NCBI GenBank assembly: GCA_000750105.3 | Contig: JPHH03000030.1 | Location: forward strand, 186,001 to 250,000 | Source: Tolypocladium sp. Sup5 PDA-1 | Lineage: Eukaryota > Ascomycota > Sordariomycetes > Hypocreales > Ophiocordycipitaceae | Length of the DNA: 64,000 nt | Reading direction: 5' to 3' | Part shown: positions 1 to 11,709 of the stretch, piece after piece | Position numbering within the stretch: position 1 is the first letter of the stretch | Layout of the letters: each line of letters starts with the position of its first letter | Program-made: the position numbers and the translations under genes | Notes under the pieces: model-generated | Databases searched by the model: none | Seen by the model: only the letters and a program-made list of their open reading frames with translations | What the model was told of the DNA's origin: nothing

Positions 1-2099
1 CGCTTATAGTACTTATATTTAACGACTAGTAATTTACTAAATCAAGGCCTACCTAGAGTACTTTACCTCTCCCCTTATCTTATAGGCTAAGTAACTACCC
101 TTAAGTTAGTAGCTAGACTAGGAGCTAACCTTTAAAGAAAAAGAGATCCTTAATAAGTTTATAATAGGCTATTTAAGGGCTATATAGAGCCTTAAATTAC
201 TCAAAACCGCTAATATTACCTCTTAGCTTAAGTAGGATATAGGGGCGAGCAAGACCTCTATAATTATCTTTAGGAGGGACCTAGAATTAGTCTAAGATAA
301 GGGGGAAGCTATCTATATTACTATTATAAGCATAGATACTATAGAGTATAATTAAAAGAGATAAAGATAGGAGGGCGAAGAAGCTCGTAAATAGATAGTA
401 CTACTAGCCTATATAATCCTAACCCTAAACCTATTATTTATCCCTAACTTAGAAGTACTGCGAGGGACCGAAAAGATAAATAGTGCTAACGAGATAGGGA
501 GGGTGCTTACGTACTTTAAACCTCGCTTTAACCTAGAGTTAAAGTACGAACGCTTCCTCGAGAGTATTATATAAGAAGTTATATATAAGAAGGTCCCGAT
601 ACCGCTTAATAACTTAGTTAAGTATATATTATAACTTAGATAAATAATCGGAGACTCTTATATTAATAAGGCTAAAGGGGTAGAAGAAGTTCGGCGAGAA
701 ACTAAGGAAAAAGGCAAGATAAAGCCTAGTAGGATTACTACTATAGCCTTTATCCCTTAAAACGCTAACTATATAGGGTCCTTACTAGATAAGTTAAGGG
801 AGAGGCTTAATATCTCTATCTATAACGCTATAATAGCTTACGTAGAGAGGTAATTATTTAATATTAACCTAAGCTCTATAAGAGACGAAGAAGAAACCTA
901 TTTCTATAAACCTATAAAGATAGTATATTTAATCTATAGTACTAAATTTTTAGGGATAGCCGAATATATCTATAAAAGCTAAGAGGCTATAGGGCCTAAG
1001 GTAAATATAGTCCTAGTACCTCTAGTAATTATAGCTATATTATAAAGATACTTATTAAAGTATATATAGGACTTACTAAGGATATAAGTTAGGTTAAGAT
1101 TATCCTTAGCGCTACCGCTAAGTATATTAGTTAACTCTAGCTCTAAGGGAAACCTAATTAATAAGAGATATATAGAAGCATATAGTCTTAAGATTATACT
1201 AATTACTACGTTTATAAGGTTATACTCTAGCGACCTTATTAAGATATATAAAAAAGTAATAACGAACCTATATATAAGTAGCGCTTAGATACTTATCCGC
1301 CTCTATATCTTACTTAATAGCGTGCTAATGCCTCTAATCTTAGGAATGCTATTTATCTACGTAACTTAACTAATATTTAATTACTCGCTAAGGAATAGGG
1401 ATATATATATTCGTTATTAGATAGGGATAATCTAGATTATTACTCTAGTAATAGGACTTATTAGGTAGTAATATAATAACGAGCTCTTATAAGAAAACCC
1501 TAGTAAAGCTAATATAGTCGAATTCCTAAAAGGAGGAAGGAAGCCTATAGTAATAGAACCGCTAGTCTTAGATATAGCTAGTTAAGAGATCCTCGTAAGG
1601 GATATCCCGCTCGAAAGGGATAACTAGATTATACTATTAGTTAAGTACGAAGCTACGCGAGATATCTCGAGCTTGCTAATTAAAAGCGCTATTTAATAAT
1701 ATTAGGCAACCTTAAAGGAAAAGAGAGATAAGCTAATTAGTTTATAACGATCTATTAGGAGAGACTAGGTTAGAAAGACTATATTAGATAGTCCTATAAT
1801 TAATATACTCTTTAAAAGGAAGGGAGTTAAAGTTTATCCTAAAGATAATATCCCTTCTAATAGCTCCGTTCTTAAGGGAGACCCCTATTAAAAGATAAAG
1901 AAGTAGGAATCTATAAAAGCCCGCCTTAATACCGAAGGACTATTTATAAAATACCTAATTAGTAAATTCTTAGCTATAGAAAAGGGAATACGACTATATA
2001 GAGAGTAGATTACTAATATTATAGGCTAAGTTAATAGGTTCTTCTAACTAAAAGAGAAGGAAATCTTACTTAAACTCTTATTTAACTAAGAGGCTGCCC

Positions 2100-4960
2100 T
2101 CGCCTAGGACTTCGTAGAATACGGAAAGGTCGATCTAGCTATAGCCCCTCCGTAAGTTATTAAGACCGTAGACTATAAGGCATAGTAGGCAGGGAATATC
2201 CCTATCCCTCGGGGCTTAGAGGCGAAAGTTATCGAGCTTCTAAAGTCTTATCTTAATAAAGGGATACTAGAAGAATCTTATAGCCCTTACTATAACCCTT
2301 ACTTTCTAGTTATTAAAAAGGATAGAGGGCTTAGACTAATTAATTCTATAACCTAGTTAAATAGAATTATAATTAGAGACGCCTTTATCTTACTAAGTAT
2401 AGACGAATTTAATAATAACTTCTTAATATATAAGATCTTATCCTTGCTAGATTTCTTCTCTAGATATAACTAGGTTCCCTTAGACTAGATAAGTTAGGAC
2501 CTTATAACCTTCTCTATACCCCTAGGTCTACTATAGATATATATACTCCCTTAAGGAGGAATGAATTTAATAGCTTAGTTTATAAGGGTTATAATTCGTA
2601 TCTTCTTTAACCTAATTTTATATATCTACCGAGCTTTTCTAGATAATATAGTAGTTAGGGGGCCTAACGAGATATATAATAATAAGGAAACCTTACTAGG
2701 GGTCCGTAAATATATCTTAGAATACCTTACTAACCTTAATAAAGTTCTCTTAAATATTAAACTTACTAAATATACGATTTCTACTATAAAATCATAGTTT
2801 TATTAATAAGCTACTAAGATTATAGGGTATCTCTATAGTATAAGCGGTAGGAGCCCTATAAAATCTAAGGTTAAGAAGATCCTCGAGTAAATAAGCTACT
2901 AAGATATTATAGAAGTAAGGTCTTTTCTTAGGATCGTTAGATATTATCGAATCTAGATTAGATACTTTATATAACTAGCGAGGCCGCTTACCCTCTTACT
3001 TAAGAAGAGCATAGACTAGGTCTAGGCTAAGGAATAATAAGCGGCGATAGATATATTAAAAAAGGCTATTAGCGAGCCCCTAATCCTAATCTACCTATAC
3101 CTTAGGGAAGGATATAGGGAGGTAATTCTAATATATAATACTAGCCTAAAGGGATAGGGAGCTATGCTTATATAGGTTATCGAAGGGAAAAGGCATCCTA
3201 TTAGATTTAAAAGCAGCTATTAGTCTAAGTTAGAAAGTAGCTATAATATAACGAAGAGGGAATACAAGGCTATCTTATATGCCCTATAGAGGCTATAGAG
3301 CTATTTATATAGAGTCTATTTTACCCTTAAAACTAACGCCTAGGTTCTTATAGATTAGTTAAAGGGAGCTATTAAGGATATGCTAGGAGCCCTCGTTACC
3401 CGCTAGGTTAGCTATATCTTCCTTTTTAACTTTATAGTCTATTATATAGCTAGGACTAAGAATAGTATAGTAAACGGGCTCTCTTATATACTAGAAGGAC
3501 CTTCCGATATAGTAGATAAGGTAGCTAAAGGAGATATCGAGGAGTTCGTTAACTTTTACCTTAATTCGGTTACTAATACTAAGTTAGAAGGAATTTACTC
3601 TAATAAGTCTCGAAGAATAGCTAATTACCTCTAGATACTATAGAAACTATCTAGTATAAATAGCATAGAGTATAGAGCCTTATAGAAGAGATATAGAAAG
3701 TTCTTTATAGAAGGACGAAAATTATAGGCATACCTAAGCTAAGAGGGATAAGGACTAGGACTTATCGTTAATAATATAAGAGAATAAACCTAACTAATAT
3801 AAAGCTACTACTCTTAGCTTAGTTATAAAGGATAAGAAGTTATATACTAGTTCTTAAGGGATAGGTACTAGTAATAGACCTTATAGAATAATATCTTAGC
3901 GGTTATTGCAATATACGAGCTATACTAGAAATTTACCCCTTAGAGGCTATAGGAGCTTATAGTACTAACTATTCTAGGATATCCTATAAGTAAGGTATAC
4001 TTCGATTATTAATACGTTCCCTTTAATAATAGGATCCTTTACTTAATAGAAGCTTACTATAACCTTATAGGGTAAGTTAAGGTTAAACTAGTGCCTAAGC
4101 TATTAATAAGGGCAATAATTAAGTTCGCGCTATCTATCGTCTATAAGTATAGTATTATAGTATAAGCTATTATAGATAAGGGGCCTAAGATAAAGTTAAA
4201 CTTTAGGACTATCCTTAAGGGCCTTAGTATAAAGGTTATCCCGATCTCGGTATATAATCCTAAAGTAAACTTATAAGTTAAGGTTAGGCACTAGATTTTA
4301 GTCTCTTCTATAGCTAAAATAGTCGCGATATAAAGGTAGAAGGGGAAATAGCTTTGTCTACTTAATTAAGTAGTCCTCGCTAACTATATAATAGTCCGCT
4401 ACTTATATAGAATATCCCCCTTTTACCTAATATATAGATAGGAGCTAATTTTACTATTAGAAGTAGAAAATCCTACGTAATATCTTATTAACTAGGATAA
4501 GGTTATATTATTAATAGATCTCTTTAAAGCATGCGTATAGATACTAGCCCGCAAGGCTAAAGATATTAAAAAGGCCCGTATAAAAGTAATAGCCTTCTAT
4601 AAGTAGCTTATAGACTAGATTAATAAGCAGAATCGTTATACTATTAGAAAAGACGCCTTAAACCTAGGGGACCTTATCCTAGTATATAATATAAGGAGAT
4701 TAAATAATCTCTTACGAGTAGTAAAGCTATAGATACGCTAGACTAGCCCCTTTTATATTATATCTCGAGCCCCTTTTTCTAGCGCGTATAGACTATAGAC
4801 GCTTAATAAGATTAAACTTAATAAAATAATTATAGGGGAATATATTAAGAAGTTTATTAAAGGGCCTAATAGCTAGTAGTTATTAGATATAGACGATTAG
4901 CTATTATAGGATAAACTCGCTATATTAGCAAGGACCCCCTAGGGGAGTAATTAAACTATA
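2100..4960 (+). mobile_element. Degenerate Ty3/Gypsy pol (RT, RNase H, integrase), left copy
   Basis: Conceptual translation of the plus strand, broken by many stops and frame changes, shows Gypsy landmarks in order. Reverse transcriptase lies at about 2,200-2,960, with a VIKKDRGLRLIN-like block near 2,308 followed by an LN..I..D.(F)ILLSIDEF-like block. RNase H-like sequence lies at about 3,000-3,500, with a KLESSYNITKREYKAILYAL-like block near 3,228. An integrase core lies at about 3,900-4,350, with IIDKGPKIKLNF and SVYNPKVN-like blocks. The order RT-RNaseH-integrase is that of Ty3/Gypsy rather than Ty1/Copia. Upstream sequence to position 1 is probably gag/protease but I could not identify it. 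It is a dead copy; every long frame contains stops. Confidence 0.85.
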
Positions 4961-5469
4961 GTTAATAACTTACTTATAACCCTAGCTTAAGAAGGGTTAG
5001 ATAAGATAGTCTTATAAAGCGCTAGTTATATAATAGCGCTAGATAATAATTTTCCCTTAGAAGATAATAATAAAGATAAAGATAAGGGTATTAAAGAGAC
5101 TTAGGGAGGTAAAGACTAACTTACCCCTTCTTATAAAGGACCTTACTAGTTACTAGAAGTATAGCTCCCGCGACTAGCTTAAACTAAGAAAGATAAGTAT
5201 AACGCTATCGAACTCTAGTATATCTACTTATTACTAAAAGAGAGATAGCTACGCTAGCTTTATTCCTAAGGTTTTTACTAGAGCTTAGTTCCTATAATTA
5301 GGGAGGAGGTAGCTAGTACTATAAGGATATCGCCGCGTCTATTATAAGAACGGGCGTATTATAATAGATAGTAGTAAACCTTAGAAAGTAGAAAAAGGAT
5401 AAGTAAAAATCTTTATAAGTAACTAACCCTTAACGATAGTAAGATAAGAGTTAGGGGGTAATAGATAAT

Positions 5470-8400
5470 TACTATTATAAGACTATTATTACCTCTACTA
5501 TAGAAATAACTATACTATAATAGATAGTAGCGAGTATTAAAAGATAATTAAGGAGGTTTTTTACTTACTTATTTACTAATAAAATTATAATAGACTATTA
5601 GTATTAGTTAAAATCTACCTTTAAATTATATACCTTAGCTATCTACTTAAGAGTTATTTAGATACTCCTAGCATTCCTTAATAAACTACCCTAGCTTAAG
5701 GTACTAGAGCTTATCCTAACTAGCCTAGCTTACTCTAGTACTTTATAATTATAATAAGGATTAAATAGATAAGGATAATAATATAGGACTTAAGGGGTAT
5801 TAGCTATATTTATAAATTCCTTAATAACTTATAGAATTACCTAGCTTACCTTTTCCCTTATAAATAAGGCTCTTAAGTAATATATATCCTTATAAGATAT
5901 AAGCGCGTAACCGCGATAATATCGCTACTTATATATAGTTATCTACGTAGAATACTATATATAATTTATATAAGAGCCCCCTATAATACCCTCTATAAAT
6001 ATATATTTATAAAAGGGGTATATAATATATTCCTATATAGATATTACCGAAAAGGACTAGGCCCGGATATAGCCTCTATAATAAGTATAGTTATATAAGC
6101 TAAAGGAAGTAATAACGAGCGCGGTAATATATTCTTAATAATTAAATAATTACCTAAAGAAGTATCTTATAAGATATACTATTTTTATAGGGATATAAAC
6201 TTAGTAAGAGATAAGATCGCGTCCCTCGAGGGACTTCTAGAAAGACTTATTAAAGTACTTCTTAATAAAGTAAGTAAATAGGGTTATATCCCTAGTATTA
6301 TAGCGAATCCTATAAGGAGCGTATTCTAGCTATACTTTATAAAAAGCTACTTTAACGAAGATTAAGAGGTTAAGGTAATTAATATTATTACCGCTAAGTA
6401 CTTAAGTCTTAATATAGCTATAAGTCTAAGAAAAGACTATAGTTAGTAAAGGAAAGGCTATAATAGATAGTATTACCTTACTCTATAATAATTATTATTA
6501 AGCTTTATTAATAAAGAGGTATAACCTCGCTAAGATATATATAATATAAGAGAAAGCTATATTATAGGAAGCTTCTTTATTATAAGAGCCTAGTAGTCTA
6601 GTAATTTATCGCGGTCCTTAGCCTATAGCTTCTCGAAGTTAACTATAAGGTTAGCTATAATAAAAGAGTTAATAAAGATATAAAAAAGGAAGAAGTTAAA
6701 AGTATAAGGAAAAGAAGAAGCATGCTATTTATTAGCAAGGCCTAGAGAAAGAAGGGAGGGGTATTATTAAGGTATAAATATAAAGAAAATACTTAGCGCC
6801 TTAATATTAGATAAAGACTAGTAAATTATATACTTAGAAGTTATAGGGCTAGGAGAAAATTCTCTCTATACGATAAGTAAATAGCGAGAAGGGACTCTTA
6901 CTATAGGAGAAATAATATAGGCTTTATACCTATACTTAATAAGGATATAAGAGATATAATATAAGCTAATAGAGAAGTTACTTAAAAATCTATAGTTATT
7001 ATAAGAGAAGCTATACAAAAACTTATATTAACTAAACCTAAGTTACTTAAGTATATATTAACTACCCTTATTTTTAAGTAAAGACTAGTAAGCTAGCTAT
7101 AGGACTCCCTAAGATAAGATAAGAGCGAGCTCGTTTCTTAATAAGTAATATATACTTTATATCTTATAAATACTCTTTTTCTACGGCCGCTATTAAAGAG
7201 TTAAGTACTTTACCTTATAAATAATATTTATAAACTACTTTAATCTCCCTCTTATATTACTTTATAAGCTTCCCTCCCTTATAATATTTAAAAGCGCGTT
7301 ATTTTATTATAAAAAATAAGCTTATTATTAATAAACTCTTTCTCCCTTTATTAATAACCTCTTATCTCGATAAGTAATTTATAATATTAAAGATTAACCT
7401 TTCCTCTTAACTAGCTTACTCTCCTTAACTATAATATTTAAAACTAACTCTTTGCTTACTATTTTAAGTATAGTATTACCTTATACTATACCTAAATAAT
7501 AGAGGTATAGTATAATATAGAGTATATTAGCTTAGCGCGGTATAATACCCTTCTTATAGATAAGGCTATTTTCTTTTATAAAAGTAAGCGTATACTAAAT
7601 AGCTATATAAGATATATTATCCTAGAGGGAGGATAAGGGAGCTTTTACTAGGAAGATAAGCTAGAAGCTAGGGAGGTACTTATTATTTTATATAAGGTAT
7701 AGCCTGCCTTTATTATAGCGCGAGAATATTAGCTATATAACCCGCTTTAAATTAATAAGTATAAGATAAACTTTAACGATATATTATAAGCCTTCGCCTA
7801 GGTTAAAAGGTAGTTAAGGTTCCCTAAAGATAAGCATTAGGGTAATTATCTTATAGATATCTATTATTTTCTTATAGAAGCTAGTAATAAGGAATAGATA
7901 TTAAACTTTACCGCGATCTTAATAATAAAGGCCCTTATAAGAGGGATCGAATATATTATAGTAATACCTAATAATATAATAACGGTTATAATAGAAGATA
8001 ACGGTACTTTAACTTATATAAGTAATAAGTAAGAATTAGATATCTTTTAGAAATACCCTAGTTTAGATATAAAGGTCGCTAGTAGCGATAGGATATTTAA
8101 TAAACCCCTTTACGATAGATAGTATAAGCGGCGCTTATATATAGGATTAATTAACTTTATAAAGAAGATAAGTAATAGATATTACTAGGGAAGCTTCGTT
8201 TAGGATAGGAAGATAGGGAACCTTTTAGTATTAGACTTTATAAAGTAAGGAAGGAAGGCTAGACTTATAGTAGTTATTAAGGTATAGTAATAGATCCTAT
8301 ATATAAATAACTACCCTTATAACTTTATATACTTCCTAACGCTTAGAAGTTTATAGAACTAGTAATAAGAATATAGTTATATAGCTATAATAACCCTATA

Positions 8401-10200
8401 ATATTAAGTCTATAGAATAGTTAGGTTATAGCTATAAGATATAAATCTAGCTAAATATAGCTTTAGGATTTAGAAAGATATAACTTTCTTATAAGGCGAG
8501 GCTAACCTAGACTAGGAATAGCGTTTCTAGGATTAGGTAATATATTATAAGGGCTAAGGAAAGGATAGCTATAATACTCTCCTTAATTAAATAATTAACT
8601 TCCTTAAAAGTATTATAGCTAACGAGCTTAGAATTAGAGGAGGAAATAAGTTCTAGCTTAGGTATAATAAGGGCGCTGCCTTCTAGTATTTTAATAATAC
8701 TAAGGTATTACTCGAAGCCCTATACTTCCCTTTTCTCTAGAATACCTTACTTACTATAATTAAGGGTATATGCCTATTCCCTAGGATACTAGTAGACGTG
8801 ACTTATCCCTATAACTATATTATATTAGTAAGATATAGTTCGACTATAGTAGTCGACCCCTTTTATTTTCTACCCTATAAGTAACCCTAGCGCGAAGATA
8901 TATAATAGAAACTATCTCTCCCTTAGAGAGTTAAGAGGAATCGAATATAAAGGGAATAAGGTTATATAATAGTAAGAATATTAAGGAGACTTCCCTAGAG
9001 CCCTAAGGGACTAATTAATCTTAGAAGCCTAGAACTATAGCTAGTTCTATAGACTCCTTAGCGCTTTATATCTCCCCCTATAATACTATAGGGAAGCGTA
9101 TTTATATTATATAGGATATTAAGGATAAGCTTAAGCTAGGACCCCTTTAATAGAATAATACTAACTCTAAGGGTATAACCTTCTTTATCTTAAGAATAAA
9201 TAATACTTATAAGAGGAACCTCTAGTATACTAACCCCTTAGCTAAGGTATCTTTAGATAAGTACTTATAACTTAGCTTAATAGATATACTAGGACTACCT
9301 TAGTAATAAGTCTACTTAGGGCTTATTACTAAACTTAGATATTAAACTAACCTATACCCTATTATACCTCCGGAACTCTCGCGCCTATAACTTAGTTTAA
9401 TAGATATACCTAGACTACTATAGTAATAAGTCTACTTAGAGCTTATTACTAACCTTATATACTAGATTAATCTATGCCCTATTATACCTCTAAAGCTCTC
9501 GCTCTAGTAGGTTAGTTAGCTAGATATTAGGGGTAGAATATATTAACGATAAGTTCTATTATAAGCGAGTTAAAGGGGAATAGATAGTCTTAAATAGCTC
9601 TAATAGGGGTAATAGCAATAATAAGCTATATATAATAGGTAGAGGCGGCTATACTATAACTATAGAGCTTATAGATATACTTAGTAAACTCTTTAAGAAA
9701 TACGCTATAGTTCTATTTATTAAGTTCGATAGAGGATATACTATATCTACTATACTAGGGCTTATTAACTATAACTCTTAGTAGCGTTTAAAAGACTAGC
9801 TACTATTACTTACCTAGTCCCCTCGCCCTATAGCTAGGCCTTCTAGGGCTAAACGCGCTACGAGGCGATAAGAAAAGAATATAGCATAGATAAAATATAA
9901 GAAGATTAAAAGGGATATAGACTAGCTATAGCTTAATATACTACGAGCTAAGAGGACCTAATATCGCTAAATAAATAGTCCCTATATTCTATTATTTTAT
10001 TTTATTATTTCTTTTATCTATAGTTAGGGAGGTAATAGGATAGTTTAGTAAAGCTAGAGTTCGGGCTTATTACTAGGATTACCTACGATTATATATTACC
10101 TTTATACTTTATTTATATAAGGTTATTTACTAGGGGCTACTCTTTCTTTCTTTTACGTTTATAACCGCCTAAGGGTAGTTAGCGCCTATATAAGGAGGAG
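5470..10200. repeat. Unassigned RIP-degraded repeat, left arm
   Basis: About 4.7 kb between the Gypsy relic and the 0.6-kb element, mirrored at about 11,710-16,550. No frame gives a family I recognise. It contains an imperfect direct tandem duplication of 120 bp (units starting at 9,269 and 9,389). The unit includes a CTTAGTTTAATAGATATAC-like block. Probably another transposon, because it was duplicated and hit by RIP; its class is unknown. Confidence 0.6.
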
Positions 10201-10792
10201 TTTATTAAGGTATTAGTATAGACCCTTAATTAGAAAAATAGAAAATATAAAAAAGTAAAGGAATATTAAGATACCTAGCGAGTCTATAAGTATAAGAGAG
10301 ATATCTATATCCCTATAAATAGATAGTCCCCTATATATATATCGACGTAAGTTATAATATTTATAAGATTTCGAGATTCTAATAATAAAAAATCCTAGTT
10401 AATTCCTCCTATATTTTAAGATAGCTATATTTACCTCTCCTTACCTCTTTACCTTTAACTTATATAATATAAAGACTTATTTATATAGGCGCTAATTTAT
10501 AGACTATACGCCGCTAAGCTAATATTCTAACTTATATAGAGATAGTCGCTCTAACTTATATAGTAATAGTCGCTCTAACTTATATAGTAATAGTTACTCT
10601 AACTTATATAGTAACGGTCGCTCTAACTTATATAGGGATACCTATCTTATCTTACGCGTTAAGTAGCGCACTAACTTATATAATAACTTATATTACTAAC
10701 TAATAGCTAACTTCTTAGGCAAGGACTAACTCTATAACTTATACGATAATCGTTATACTCGGCCTTTAGTATATTTATTCCCCCTTAATAAA
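10201..10792 (+). mobile_element. 0.6-kb TIR element, copy at left-arm inner end
   Basis: 592-bp copy from TTTATTAAGG to CCTTAATAAA, heavily RIP-mutated (TGTTAGTGCAGACC has become TATTAGTATAGACC). It contains several 24-bp units at about 10,540-10,630. It forms the inner end of the left arm. Outer flank GGAG and inner flank CTAA do not match, so no target duplication is visible here. Confidence 0.8.
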
Positions 10793-10796
10793 CTAA

Positions 10797-11161
10797 GTAC
10801 TCGGGCTTATTAGAGCTAAGGTTATAGTAAAAGTATTAGACTATCTCCTATATGCTCGCTATTACGAGCTATTCCTTTACCTAGAACGCTAACTCTTATA
10901 GGACGTAGTTTAGTATATATTATAGAAAATATTTATTAATATTTATTAACTATTATTCCTTAGCGAATCTCCTTAGTTATGCCTTATAGTCCTAAGGGAA
11001 AGGGGCTAGCTATTCCTAGCTTAAAGGGAATAAATTATACTTCTATTACTTAAAAGCATATATATATAGAGTTATCCTTTAATAAGGATATTTCTCTTAT
11101 CTATTCCTATCGTTGCCCTTATCTAGCTAATAATATTATATTTAACTTATTTAATAAAGGC
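10797..11161. other. Spacer (loop) between inverted-repeat arms
   Basis: About 365 bp of RIP-like AT-rich sequence present once between the two arms. Both flanking 0.6-kb elements end with CCTTAATAAA followed by CTA(A/G), and sequence identity is lost immediately after. No ORF, tRNA or known motif is visible. It could be old single-copy DNA or the remnant of the event that created the inversion. Confidence 0.7.
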
Positions 11162-11165
11162 CTAG

Positions 11166-11709
11166 TTTATTAAGGGAGAACGAATATACTAAAGGCTAAG
11201 TATAACGATTATTATATAAGTTATAGAGTTAGTCCCTGCCTAAGAAGTTAGCTATTAGTTAATAACACGAGTCGTCGTATAAGTTAGTATACTACTTAAC
11301 GCGTAAGATAAGACGGGTATCCCTATATAAGTTAGAGTAACTATCTTTATATAAGTTAGAGCGACTATCTCTATATAAGTTAGAATATTAGTATAGCGGC
11401 GTATAGTCTATAAATTAACGCCTATATATATAAGTCTTTATATTATATAAGTTAAAGGTAAAGAGGTAAGGAGAGGTAACTATAGCTATCTTAAAATATA
11501 AGAGGAATTAACTAGGATTTTTTATTATTAAAATCTTAAAAGCTTATAAATATTATAACTTATATTAATATATATATAAGGGACTATTTATTTATAGGGA
11601 TATAGATATCTCTCTTATACTTATAGACTCGCTAGGCGTCCTAATATTCCTTTACTTTTTTATATTTTTTATTTTTCTAGTTAGGGGTCTATACTAATAC
11701 CTTAATAAA
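11166..11709 (-). mobile_element. 0.6-kb TIR element, copy at right-arm inner end
   Basis: 544-bp reverse-oriented copy, the mirror partner of 10,201-10,792. It is 48 bp shorter, which equals two fewer 24-bp internal units. The outer flank is the same as on the left (GGAGGAG in element orientation), showing that the element was already in place when the arms were duplicated. Confidence 0.8.

Larger units (their letters stand above)
1..10796 (+). repeat. Left arm of giant inverted repeat
   Basis: This arm is collinear, in reverse complement, with about 11,162-22,970. Anchors I matched by eye are 2,321-2,328 with 20,641-20,648, 4,640-4,670 with 17,683-17,712, 5,822-5,920 with about 15,990-16,088, and 10,201-10,796 with 11,162-11,709. 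Differences at the anchors are mostly C/T and G/A transitions, as expected if RIP acted on both copies. The arm holds a Gypsy relic, an unassigned segment and a terminal 592-bp element that sits exactly at the inner edge. It continues beyond the window start, so its true length is unknown. Confidence 0.85.

Noticed and set aside
9860..9960. Basic helical frame near 9,860-9,960 as a transposase C-terminus
   Set aside because: Charged residues and stops only; no catalytic motif could be recognised in the segment.
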